A stretch of 64,000 nucleotides of DNA from Bacteroides clarus YIT 12056 (lineage in GTDB: Bacteria; Bacteroidota; Bacteroidia; Bacteroidales; Bacteroidaceae): NCBI RefSeq assembly GCF_900129655.1, contig NZ_FQWK01000004.1, positions 1 through 64,000 on the forward strand, in the 5' to 3' direction. Each line of letters starts with the position of its first letter. Positions within the stretch are counted from its first letter, which is position 1. A program made the position numbers and the translations under genes. A model generated the notes under the pieces. The model did not search any database. It had not been told where the DNA came from and saw only the letters and a list, made by a program, of their open reading frames with translations. Positions 1 to 6,796 of the stretch are shown here, in pieces.

Positions 1-85
1 GCGCGCCCAATGCGCCGAGAACGGCCGATGCTACTGCGATTACGATTTTGAGGAGCTTGTCCCACCAGGTTGATTTTGTTGACAT
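1..85 (-). CDS. Smalltalk-type small membrane peptide, partial
   Basis: This minus-strand reading frame starts with the ATG at 83-85 and runs off the left edge, giving 28 residues. It begins MSTKSTWWDKLLKIVIAVAS and continues as one hydrophobic helix rich in Ala, Val, Leu and Gly. A short basic or aromatic head followed by one such helix is what is annotated in Bacteroides as 'smalltalk protein'. That peptide is usually found downstream of a HU-HIG protein and upstream of an N-acetylmuramoyl-L-alanine amidase. The HU-HIG gene is indeed upstream here (307-804), and the amidase would lie beyond the edge. The biochemical role is not known. The family call is by resemblance and context. Confidence 0.7.
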   Translation of the reverse strand, partial: MSTKSTWWDKLLKIVIAVASAVLGALGA

Positions 86-306
86 AATAATTGGGATTAA
101 GTTAAGTAAATAGGCATAATCGGCTTATACTATCTTGATATAAACTGATTTTAAGTATTTACTTATGGGTTATTTGTAATAATGAAGATTGATTGAAATG
201 TTATCGGGGGATAGGGGTACGGACGGGTAGACGGCCTTTCAATAACGGGATAAGGCTTGAAATCCGTTCCGCCCCGTCTTTTACCCTGTTTCAGTCCGGC
301 GGGTTC

Positions 307-804
307 TTAGCCCAACGGATTCTCTTCTTCTCCGTCGTTTCCGCCACCGCCGCCGTTGCCGCCCGACGAACCGTCCTCTTTGGGATTGTACAACTCGAAC
401 GCCACGTTGTTCGGCCCGCCTTTGGTCGTTGCTCCGGAATCATTCACCAGACGCAGGCCGCTGTCGGTGAGGAAACGGATATTCACCTTGTCGATATTCT
501 TAACGGTGGAGTCTTCCGATTTCACGGTGCCTTTGCTGTGGAAAGTGGTGTAGAACACGCCGAGGCCGTCCAGTTTTACGCTGTCGCCGTCTGTCAGCTT
601 GCGCTTGATGTTGCGTACAAGGGCGGTGACTACGTGCTCCACGTCTTCGGCGGACATACCGCCCAGTTCCTCAATCTCTTGCGCGATGCGCTTGGTGTCG
701 TACAGGCGGGAGTTCTTGGCTTTCCGCTTCAAGTAATACAGTTGCGGGGAAGTCTTGTCCCCGACTTTCTGATAGCGTTGTACACGCTCTACGATAATTG
801 CCAT
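307..804 (-). CDS. HU-family DNA-binding protein (HU-HIG type)
   Basis: A 165-residue HU/IHF-like DNA-binding protein of the Bacteroidales HU-HIG type. It opens with an extension (MAIIVERVQRYQKVG, residues 1-15) and has the HU-type core at about 25-110, with 'DGDSVKLDGLGVFYTTF' as the beta-arm region. The C-terminal 40 residues are low complexity, rich in Gly, Asn and Glu (GGNGGGGG), and probably disordered. The protein should bind DNA as a dimer. It lies in a block with smalltalk, DUF4248 and a VirE-N/DUF3987 protein, a grouping common in Bacteroides accessory loci. A minus-strand -7 box lies at 902-909, and the 10-bp-period array at 940-1168 is just upstream and may be a target. Confidence 0.9.
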   Translation of the reverse strand: MAIIVERVQRYQKVGDKTSPQLYYLKRKAKNSRLYDTKRIAQEIEELGGMSAEDVEHVVTALVRNIKRKLTDGDSVKLDGLGVFYTTFHSKGTVKSEDSTVKNIDKVNIRFLTDSGLRLVNDSGATTKGGPNNVAFELYNPKEDGSSGGNGGGGGNDGEEENPLG

Positions 805-901
805 GATGAAATTAGGTTTTAATTGGTAATATTGATTATTGATTGCTGACGGTCAGAGGAGAAGTCTCCGCGGCGATATTCCTTACCTCGTTTCGTTGAA
901 A

Positions 902-909
902 CAAAGATA
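902..909 (-). promoter_or_regulatory. Promoter -7 box for the HU-like gene
   Basis: The minus strand reads TATCTTTG, matching the Bacteroides -7 consensus TAnnTTTG, about 100 bp before the HU-like start codon. No clear -33 TTTG is seen. Confidence 0.6.
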
Positions 910-939
910 CGGCAGGCACAAGGCGGAAAATACGTTTCG

Positions 940-1168
940 GTAAGGTTGGGTAGTCTTGAGTAGGGATAAGTAAGGTTATGTAAGGATAAGTAAGATTGAG
1001 TTGTTTTGAGTAAGGATAAGTAATGTTATGTAAGGATAAGTAGGTTGAGCGGTTTTGCGTAAGGATAGGTAAGATTATGTAAGGATAAGTAAGCTTAGGC
1101 GACGCTCGGTACGTTTGAGTGCTGTTAAGTACGTTTGAGTGCTGCTAAGTACGATTGGGTAACAATGA
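940..1168. repeat. Degenerate tandem array with a 10-bp period
   Basis: About 23 consecutive units of 10 bp (one is 9 bp, at 1050-1058), nearly all starting with G and most with GTA. The commonest unit is GTAAGGATAA (1030, 1079 and others). Variants include GTAAGGTTAT, GTAAGATTGA, GTAATGTTAT and, towards the right, GTACGTTTGA and GTGCTGTTAA. The array fills the divergent intergenic region between the HU-like gene (minus) and the small Cys-rich gene (plus). The period is close to one helical turn, so every unit would face the same side of the DNA, which fits an iteron-like protein-binding array. No function is established. Confidence 0.85.
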
Positions 1169-1251
1169 CAGACAGATAGTACAAACAGACTTTCAACATT
1201 TACTTATTGTATTAAATTATAATAATCATGCAAATAATAGCAAAAAAGTGT

Positions 1252-1259
1252 TATCTTTG
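1252..1259 (+). promoter_or_regulatory. Promoter -7 box for the 68-aa gene
   Basis: TATCTTTG matches the Bacteroides -7 consensus. It gives a leader of roughly 115 nt before the ATG at 1381. The leader contains a GC-rich segment followed by T7 near 1305-1331, which could be an early terminator. Confidence 0.5.
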
Positions 1260-1380
1260 AGCATCCTTCTTTCCGCAAGGGGAGTAAGGTGCGTTTTTTT
1301 CGATGGGGCGTCCCCCCCGACGTTTTTTTGTAAAGCAGATAAGATAACCCCTTACATAAACCAAAAAAAATAACAAACTA

Positions 1381-1587
1381 ATGGATAAAAGTCCTGTATG
1401 TACCTGCCTGATGAAGCAGGATTTGGAAGAAGCCGCCGACCCTTATGAGTTTCTCGACGAAAACTACTCAATCCCCGGTATCCTCGACAATTTGGATAAA
1501 CTCTCCCAGAAAGAATTGAAATGCGCCTGTTGCCTGTTTGGCGTGGCGTTGCAGAAAGGCTGCAAGAAGAAAAAAAGACGGTGGTAG
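1381..1587 (+). CDS. Small Cys-rich protein of unknown function
   Basis: A 68-residue acidic protein with a Lys/Arg-rich end (KKKKRRW). I do not recognise a named domain. The middle reads LDNLDKLSQKELKCACCLFG, with Cys in a C-x-C-C pattern. The 129-residue protein at 2808-3197 has the same layout (LDNLYG, then LRCDCCLYAHAL), so the two are probably paralogues. A further Cys pair (CTC) lies near the N-terminus, so metal binding is possible but unproven. It sits upstream of the DUF4248 gene on the same strand. Confidence 0.65.
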   Translation: MDKSPVCTCLMKQDLEEAADPYEFLDENYSIPGILDNLDKLSQKELKCACCLFGVALQKGCKKKKRRW

Positions 1588-1682
1588 AGGATGATATACC
1601 GTCCGATATAATTGCTTATCCCGCTGAAAATCACTATCTTTATATCTCCAACCATAATTAGGATTACCGTAAATTACCCCAC

Positions 1683-1928
1683 ATGGAACAGGCAGATGAA
1701 GATATTGTAGAGAAAGCGTTTGTCGTGCGCAGCTACGGCAAAGGCGAATTGGCGAGCATGTATATAGGCGGTGTGCAACAGCAGACGGCCGTCAAGCAGT
1801 TTAACGAATGGATACGCACCGCTCCCGGACTGGAACAGCAGTTGCAGGAAACGGGCATGACGCCTACCGCAAGACGGTACACGCCCGCGCAAGTGCGACT
1901 TATAATAGGGGTGTTGGGGACGCCATGA
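1683..1928 (+). CDS. DUF4248 domain protein
   Basis: An 81-residue protein with the hallmarks of Bacteroides DUF4248: an early FVVRSYGKGELASMY segment, a central Trp (FNEWIRTAPGL) and a C-terminal RRYTPAQVRLIIGVLG. The spacing suggests a small helix-turn-helix-like fold, which is inference. DUF4248 genes are usually found beside HU-HIG and VirE-N/DUF3987 genes, as here. The stop codon is followed within 10 bp by the 22-bp-period array at 1936-2067. Confidence 0.85.
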   Translation: MEQADEDIVEKAFVVRSYGKGELASMYIGGVQQQTAVKQFNEWIRTAPGLEQQLQETGMTPTARRYTPAQVRLIIGVLGTP

Positions 1929-1935
1929 TTTCCAC

Positions 1936-2067
1936 CTCACAGGATAAATCCATTCCGCCCGTAAGACGGATATTTCCGTTTCACGGGATGAATTTATTTC
2001 TCTCGCAGGATGAATTTATTTTTCTTGCAGAATGATTTATTTCATCTCGTAAGAGGAATGAAAATGA
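1936..2067. repeat. 22-bp-period degenerate palindromic array, site A
   Basis: Six consecutive 22-bp units start at 1936, 1958, 1980, 2002, 2024 and 2046. The first 12 positions follow CTCRYRGGATGA: for example CTCACAGGATAA, CCCGTAAGACGG, TTCACGGGATGA, CTCGCAGGATGA, CTTGCAGAATGA and CTCGTAAGAGGA. Differences are almost all transitions, and the other 10 positions are AT-rich. With its flank each unit approaches an 18-bp palindrome, TTCATCYCRYRRGATGAA. The array lies between the convergent 3' ends of the DUF4248 gene and hepT. Sites B (19975-20084) and D (63036-63233) carry the same motif and period. Confidence 0.85.
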
Positions 2068-2074
2068 CTTGCAC

Positions 2075-2455
2075 TTATTTTTTTTTACTTATATCTTCAA
2101 TCATCTGCTGAATAATGGGAAGCATTGTGGGGATATCTTCTTTCAGAGTTTTGAATACAACTTCTGCATCCATTTCAAAATAGTGATGGGCTATTTTATC
2201 CCTCATTTTCATAACTCCGCTCCAGTATATTTCGGAGTAGTGGGGAAGCAGTTCTCCTTGAGTTATTTTATCAAGCCCCTTTACAGCTTCACCCAGTGCT
2301 ATCAGATTCATACAGATAGCATCAAGACGCATCATTCCGTCCGGTGATAGTAGAAAGTCGTCCGGAGTATTGGCTACGGCAGCACGTTCGGTTATCATTT
2401 GCAGTGCATCTTGGATATTACACAGACTGTCGAGTGCTAAATCTTTGTCATACAT
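2075..2455 (-). CDS. hepT: HepT-like RNase toxin (DUF86)
   Basis: A 126-residue all-helical protein of the HepT/DUF86 family, the HEPN RNase toxin of the MntA-HepT system. The catalytic HEPN motif R-x4-H-x-Y is intact near residues 85-92 (RDKIAHHY), and the Tyr in it is the kind of residue AMPylated by MntA in studied systems. The gene overlaps mntA by 8 bp (mntA ends at 2448), so translation is probably coupled, antitoxin first. It ends next to the site A repeat. The intact motif suggests an active toxin kept in check by its neighbour. Confidence 0.9.
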   Translation of the reverse strand: MYDKDLALDSLCNIQDALQMITERAAVANTPDDFLLSPDGMMRLDAICMNLIALGEAVKGLDKITQGELLPHYSEIYWSGVMKMRDKIAHHYFEMDAEVVFKTLKEDIPTMLPIIQQMIEDISKKK

Positions 2456-2741
2456 AGATACTTTCTTTTAATATTCGTTGTTTCAGGCGGCTGTTCATAC
2501 GTTCTCGTATCCTTATCAAGTCTACCGGGCTTCCCAACAGATTTTCTAATTCGTTTTGAAAACGTTCCAGCGTGAGGAGTGAAGGAGCATCTCCTTCGTA
2601 GCAGATGTCGACATCACTGTGCTCTGTCTGTTCACCACGGGCAACGGAGCCGAAAATACCAAGGCGTTTCACACCGTATTTGGCGGCGGAGTGTGCCTTG
2701 TAGGTACGAAGTAACTCTAATATTTCGGTAGTCGATTTCAT
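2448..2741 (-). CDS. mntA: MntA-like nucleotidyltransferase antitoxin
   Basis: A 97-residue minimal nucleotidyltransferase. The signature GS-x10-D-x-D is complete (GSVARGEQTEHSDVD, about residues 31-45), so both metal-binding Asp residues are present. In characterised MntA-HepT pairs this protein neutralises HepT by transferring AMP to its active-site Tyr. It is the first gene of a two-gene unit with hepT, and a minus-strand -7 box lies upstream at 2789-2796. The pair sits in an accessory block, fitting a role in mobile-element maintenance or phage defence, which is inferred from context. Confidence 0.9.
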   Translation of the reverse strand: MKSTTEILELLRTYKAHSAAKYGVKRLGIFGSVARGEQTEHSDVDICYEGDAPSLLTLERFQNELENLLGSPVDLIRIRERMNSRLKQRILKESIYV

Positions 2742-2788
2742 GGGATTATGCTTTTATGTATTGCTATGTGATGCTTATACATTGTACA

Positions 2789-2796
2789 CAAAGATA
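2789..2796 (-). promoter_or_regulatory. Promoter -7 box for mntA-hepT
   Basis: The minus strand reads TATCTTTG, 47 bp before the mntA start codon, matching TAnnTTTG. Confidence 0.6.
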
Positions 2797-2807
2797 CTAA
2801 TAGTTTT

Positions 2808-3197
2808 TTAGAAACGGCTTTGTCTCGCGGCTTTTTTCTTTTTTTTGAGAAATGCGGGCAGGAGCGAGGCAAGGTACTTCTTTATCCGTTTCCAGCGGGA
2901 TGCGGGGCGTTGGCGCAGCCGTATCAGCGCGTGGGCGTACAGGCAACAATCGCAGCGCAGGTGGGCGAGGGGCGTGCCGTAAAGGTTGTCTAACGATTCG
3001 GGAAAGGTGCAGTAGGAGTGTAAAAGGTCGTAGAGGTCGGGAGTGGTTTTTAGTTCTTCCAACAGGGCGCAGTAGCGGTGAGGGCAGGGATGTTTCTCTG
3101 TCAGGTCGGGAAATGCCGTTGAGGGGGCTGTCGTCTTATCGGTGCTATCGGCAATCTCCTCGTTTTTTTCTTCGCTTGTTTCTTGTTCCTTTTTCAT
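2808..3197 (-). CDS. Cys-rich protein of unknown function, 129 aa
   Basis: A 129-residue protein with an acidic Thr/Glu-rich N-terminus (1-35), a Cys/His-containing core (HPCPHRYC near 36-43; CTFPESLDNLYGTPLAHLRC at about 63-82, then DCCLYAHAL) and a basic C-terminus rich in Lys and Arg. No family is recognised. The core resembles the 68-residue protein at 1381-1587: both carry 'LDNL' followed by C-x-C-C-L. It lies downstream, on its own strand, of the hairpin at 3252-3341, which could be part of its leader. The basic tail suggests nucleic-acid contact, but that is a guess. Confidence 0.6.
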   Translation of the reverse strand: MKKEQETSEEKNEEIADSTDKTTAPSTAFPDLTEKHPCPHRYCALLEELKTTPDLYDLLHSYCTFPESLDNLYGTPLAHLRCDCCLYAHALIRLRQRPASRWKRIKKYLASLLPAFLKKKKKAARQSRF

Positions 3198-3251
3198 GGC
3201 TTTTTTTTAATCGGGTTAATAGTGTGTTCCCCCGTCAGCCATAATAAAGAA

Positions 3252-3341
3252 TGGCGTGGAAACTATTGATATTATTATCCCACCCCTGAGGCTCTGGTAA
3301 GACCGTACAAGAGAATAATAATAAGCAATAGCTCCACGCCA
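3252..3341. ncRNA. Candidate structured RNA: long imperfect hairpin
   Basis: TGGCGTGGA (3252-3260) and TCCACGCCA (3333-3341) are complementary. The pairing continues inwards through CTATTG/CAATAG and TATTATTA/TAATAATA with small internal loops, leaving an apical segment of about 35 nt. This is far more pairing than expected by chance and is too small to be an invertible promoter. On the minus strand it would be a leader for the 129-aa gene; on the plus strand it would be a stand-alone RNA continuing towards 3400. I cannot match it to a named RNA family. Confidence 0.45.
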
Positions 3342-3590
3342 AACTTTTATATAACAGAGTTATACGCAAGCCGGACGTGGAGAGTCTCACTTATTACTCG
3401 TTCTTGTGAAAATTTACCAGACTTTCGTAGGAGTGACGAATAATAAAATGATTTTCTCCAAATCAAGAAAAACACATCTTCTCACAACGCCGGGAGAAGA
3501 CCGGGACAAAGATAAACATTTTTCCGGTTGCCCGTACGAAATGGGGAGATATTGTTTGGGTTCATTTTTGGGGTCACTTCCTTATTGACC

Positions 3591-6218
3591 CTATTTCCCC
3601 CGCCTTTTATTCCTTTTTCTATACTTATCTCCTTGCTTTACAATGAGTTCCTGTTCCAAGCCTTTCTTGAGAATACGCTTGGCGGTGGAGAGGGAAATGC
3701 CGAGATTTTGGGCGGCGAAGGTGAAGTCACTGTAAGAAAAAGAGCGTGGCAAGTCGGCCAGTATCTGGTCGAACTGGTGGAAGTGCCGCATGAGGACGGG
3801 CTGTCGTCCGGTGTCGGGCAGTGTGGTTCCCAGCAGCAGACTGTGTTCAAGGATTGTGGCTACAATCTGCATGGCGGCGTTGAAATCGGCATCGGTGCAG
3901 GCATACTCTTTGGCGTAGCGGTAATCGTCCCATTTGCGGAAAATGGTAAGGATGGATGCCAGGCGCATGGCAAGCAGCCCGTGACGGAATACAATGCTGC
4001 TGGGATATTCGCGTCCCTCTACCAAAGCGGATTTGAGCCACAGTGAGAACTGTTGCGTGTGGCGTTCCCACTGTTCGGGGGTAAAGGTGACGAGGGTGGG
4101 AGAGTCCAGCAACAACTTGTGCATATCGAACAGCTTCTGCCCCAGTGCGCGGAAGTGCGCGCGCAGGTCTACACGTCCTTCGCCGGGGGAGCAGGTTTCC
4201 CAATGCAGGCTGAGCTGACGGGTGTAGATGAGGAAGCGGCTGTACAGACCGTTTTCGTGTGAATGGAAGAAGTTGATGAACTGCTCCTGTGTGCCCGATA
4301 TGGCGAGTGCAAGGTGAGGATGAGGTACGACTATCGGGTCGCCGTCTGCCTTGTACGACTGCGAGATTTCTTCGTGGTGGGCGGCTTTGCAGAGGATGTC
4401 CTCGTATTTGCCGTAGTCTTGGGTGAGCGAAGAAATGAGGGTGTTGATTTCGGTAGACGCCATGTGGCAACCGAGTTCGCCATTGGTGGCAAGCTGTTCC
4501 AGCAGGCGGCTTTTGCTGGTGGTGGCAGAGGTTTTCAGATACTTGCCTTTGGGTTCTTCCGGCTTCTTGTCGGTGTCGGGAGAGCGGTGCTCACGTTGGG
4601 CTTGATGCAGTTCGTTGTCCCACTCGGCCTGTGCTTTCTCGAAAGCCTTTTTCTGTTGGCGGCGTTCGTCGTCATAGTGCTCCTGAGTGGCGTCGAGCAG
4701 GCTGATGATAAAGGCCAGTACGCCTTTTCCCGCTCCGGCGGCGGCTATCAGGGCAAGGTAGAAATGCGGCGAATAGAGGGCGTTCTTATAGAAGAAACTG
4801 ACGTGTGGGAAGAGGGCTCCGCAACAGCTCAGGCAGCCCAGCAGTACGATGTCCCGTTCGCGCAGGTCGCCGGAGTACTTTACGCACTCTTTGAGCAGTG
4901 CGGGCAGTCCGTCGTAAACGCTGTCGGGAATGTAGGGAGAACTGGCGCGCAGTTCGTTGTTTTTCTCCAACAAATCCGCGTCTTCGAGAGCTTCATCGGG
5001 CGGCTCGGAGGGGTCATATAGAACCTGACCCCTATTTTGAACCCTGTTGTGCTCTTCCGTTTTTTGCGGAAGTGATTCAATGAACTGATAACCAGCGTTT
5101 ATGCGTTGGCGAATGTCCTCGGCTGTAAAATCGGTCGCAGAGTAGCGGCGGGTGAAAATACGGGTGATTTCTTCCAGCTCTTCTTTTGAAAATCCTTTAC
5201 TGCGTGCCACACGTCCGAGCTTCAGCGCAAGGTAGTTTCGTTCGCCTCGGCGGAAAGGGTTGCGATGCTCGAAGTCGTTGAGGAATTGGGCGAGGAAACC
5301 GGGAGCGGCATCGGGGGTGGAAGGAGTGGCGGAGTTAGAAGCAGTGTTGGAAGTAGTGTTGGAAACAGTGTTGGAAACGGTGTTCGGGGCAGAGGCGGAA
5401 ACTGAGGCGGAAGCTGCTGCCGTACCTGCGTCTGTTGTATCTGCGTTCGTACCTGTTCCTGCATTTGCAACTCCTGTTGTATCTGTTCCTGCTGTATCTG
5501 TTCCTGTTCCTGCTGTTGCTCCTGTTTTTGTTTCCGATGTCCTTCTTCCTGTTCCCGAACTCCTATTTCCTGCATTTCCATTCCCTGCAATCTCCCTTTC
5601 CGCAACTCCCCCTTCCGGGCCCGTCATTTCCTCTTCCCACTGCATCCGGAACGTTTCCGCACCGGGGTTGTAATACGCGTCGGCATCCCACGAGTAGAAG
5701 CTGGGCTGCGTCAGTATCTTGCACTTGGAGTCGTAATCGTGTCCGGCATGGCGGCTCACGGCTTCTCCTACGGCGGCGTACAACCGCTCATAGTTCCGTT
5801 CCACATCCCCGGCGGCCACGAGCGCGAATGCGCGTACCCCGTTGTGCGAGAAACTCATGTGCGCCACCACCACGTAAGGCAGTTGCCGCAACAGGCCGCA
5901 CACTTCGGCGGTGCGCGCTCCGGTGTGGTCCATGTCTATTTGCAGCAGTCCGCTGTGCCTGACGAGGTTCTTTACCGCATGTCCGCCGCTGCACACGCCG
6001 GCGGGTACGATGCAGGGCATCCTGTCCTTTACGGCCTGCGCTTCGGCTTCATGTCCCGGCAGGGCTGCGAGGCGCATATACTCCTCTACGCGTGCCTTGA
6101 ACATATCGCTGCGCACATTGTTTACATACTGTCGAAGGCTGATGATCCGTGATGTTTTACTTCGGACGGAGCCGAATTCGGAGATTTCTATCTCTCCCTC
6201 TGTACATGTAGTTACCAT
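3591..6218 (-). CDS. VirE-N / DUF3987 primase-helicase-like protein
   Basis: An 875-residue protein. Residues about 20-190 match the VirE N-terminal (BT4734-like) domain, seen in segments such as LLQIDMDHTG and VVAHMSFSHNGVRAFALV. A low-complexity linker (about 205-300) rich in Thr, Ala, Gly, Ser and Asn, with repeated TVSNTVSNT-like units, follows. Next comes a helical module (RRGERNYLALKLGRVARSKG). A DUF3987 ATPase-like region from about 425 to 840 carries a P-loop-like AAAGAGKG. Proteins of this layout resemble phage or plasmid primase-helicases and are typical of Bacteroides accessory loci; the biochemical role is inferred. The linker DNA is internally repetitive and likely varies in length between strains. 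Confidence 0.85.
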   Translation of the reverse strand: MVTTCTEGEIEISEFGSVRSKTSRIISLRQYVNNVRSDMFKARVEEYMRLAALPGHEAEAQAVKDRMPCIVPAGVCSGGHAVKNLVRHSGLLQIDMDHTGARTAEVCGLLRQLPYVVVAHMSFSHNGVRAFALVAAGDVERNYERLYAAVGEAVSRHAGHDYDSKCKILTQPSFYSWDADAYYNPGAETFRMQWEEEMTGPEGGVAEREIAGNGNAGNRSSGTGRRTSETKTGATAGTGTDTAGTDTTGVANAGTGTNADTTDAGTAAASASVSASAPNTVSNTVSNTTSNTASNSATPSTPDAAPGFLAQFLNDFEHRNPFRRGERNYLALKLGRVARSKGFSKEELEEITRIFTRRYSATDFTAEDIRQRINAGYQFIESLPQKTEEHNRVQNRGQVLYDPSEPPDEALEDADLLEKNNELRASSPYIPDSVYDGLPALLKECVKYSGDLRERDIVLLGCLSCCGALFPHVSFFYKNALYSPHFYLALIAAAGAGKGVLAFIISLLDATQEHYDDERRQQKKAFEKAQAEWDNELHQAQREHRSPDTDKKPEEPKGKYLKTSATTSKSRLLEQLATNGELGCHMASTEINTLISSLTQDYGKYEDILCKAAHHEEISQSYKADGDPIVVPHPHLALAISGTQEQFINFFHSHENGLYSRFLIYTRQLSLHWETCSPGEGRVDLRAHFRALGQKLFDMHKLLLDSPTLVTFTPEQWERHTQQFSLWLKSALVEGREYPSSIVFRHGLLAMRLASILTIFRKWDDYRYAKEYACTDADFNAAMQIVATILEHSLLLGTTLPDTGRQPVLMRHFHQFDQILADLPRSFSYSDFTFAAQNLGISLSTAKRILKKGLEQELIVKQGDKYRKRNKRRGK

Positions 6219-6313
6219 GTCTTTGTTTTATAGGATGAGTACTGATTGAAGCAGGCTGTCTCCGATGCATGCAAAGCGCGGTCGGAAGACAGCCTGTTCA
6301 ACGTTTGTTACCA

Positions 6314-6321
6314 CAAAGTTA
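6314..6321 (-). promoter_or_regulatory. Probable -7 box for the VirE-N/DUF3987 gene
   Basis: The minus strand reads TAACTTTG (TAnnTTTG), about 95 bp before the start codon at 6218. No convincing -33 element is visible. Confidence 0.4.
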
Positions 6322-6442
6322 CTGAAAATAAAACGGACGCTTTTTCCTGCCTATACACTTTGCGCCACCTATTCCGGTGTGTCCCAACGCATTGCATTTG
6401 TGTAAATGTATAAACATACTTATGGGGGATATTTGTACTTTA

Positions 6443-6604
6443 TTAACGGTTCAGCGCCCTTTCCCGTTCCTTTTCCCGCTGCGCCAGCTTTCTTTCGTAA
6501 GCCTTAATCAGTTTCTCACATCCCTTTACTATCCGCTTCAACGTGTGGTAGGCTTCATCGCTTACTTCGTAGTTTTCGTCGGTAACGATTTTAATACACT
6601 CCAT
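6443..6604 (-). CDS. Small charged protein, 53 aa, unknown function
   Basis: A 53-residue reading frame from the ATG at 6602-6604 to the TAA at 6443-6445. It begins MECIKIVTDENYEVSDEAYH, then LKRIVKGCEKLIKAYERKL, and ends in an Arg/Glu/Lys-rich helix (QREKERERALNR). The amphipathic, highly charged second half suggests a coiled coil. A minus-strand TATCTTTG box lies upstream at 6698-6705, which supports expression. I do not recognise the family. Confidence 0.55.
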   Translation of the reverse strand: MECIKIVTDENYEVSDEAYHTLKRIVKGCEKLIKAYERKLAQREKERERALNR

Positions 6605-6697
6605 GGCTTTTCTTACTCGATTCAGATGTGCCCATCCTTCTTTTTTTTAGTTTCCATAATGATTCATATAATGTTTCGTCTCCAAAAATAAAGGCGG

Positions 6698-6705
6698 CAA
6701 AGATA
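6698..6705 (-). promoter_or_regulatory. Promoter -7 box for the 53-aa gene
   Basis: The minus strand reads TATCTTTG, about 95 bp before the ATG at 6604. It is 59 bp from the plus-strand box at 6765, so the two promoters diverge. Confidence 0.5.
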
Positions 6706-6764
6706 TTCTAAATTTCCTGAAAAATAATCATGCCGACAGCCTTTTATATCGGATATATATCCGT

Positions 6765-6772
6765 ATCTTTGC
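6765..6772 (+). promoter_or_regulatory. Promoter -7 box for the sensor kinase gene
   Basis: TATCTTTG, 24 bp before the ATG at 6797. A T-rich stretch about 20 bp upstream (6742-6746) may serve as a weak -33 element. Confidence 0.6.
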
Positions 6773-6796
6773 ATGTAGAACAGACGAACAAACAAA

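Noticed and set aside
193..822. Long plus-strand open frame opposite the HU-like gene
   Set aside because: It is the antisense shadow of a gene with clear HU homology; the same applies to other long antisense frames, for example at 4263-5021, 7898-9031, 17927-18955 and 54927-56111.
940..1168. CRISPR array or cluster of DnaA boxes
   Set aside because: The units are contiguous 10-mers without spacers, so it is not CRISPR. TTATCC on the minus strand resembles the start of a DnaA box, but the following bases (TTAC) do not match TTATNCACA.
1155..1373. 72-codon open frame before the small Cys-rich gene
   Set aside because: It crosses the promoter box at 1252 and a GC-rich T-tailed stretch and has no recognisable protein features.
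1936..2067. CRISPR repeats at the 22-bp arrays
   Set aside because: There are no unique spacers, no conserved long repeat and no cas genes; the period is 22 bp with all positions partly conserved.
3252..3341. Invertible promoter flanked by inverted repeats
   Set aside because: The arms are imperfect and the enclosed segment is only about 35 bp, too short for a Bacteroides phase-variable promoter, and no recombinase is nearby.
3406..3588. 60-codon plus-strand open frame
   Set aside because: No family features, no promoter box, and composition like intergenic DNA.
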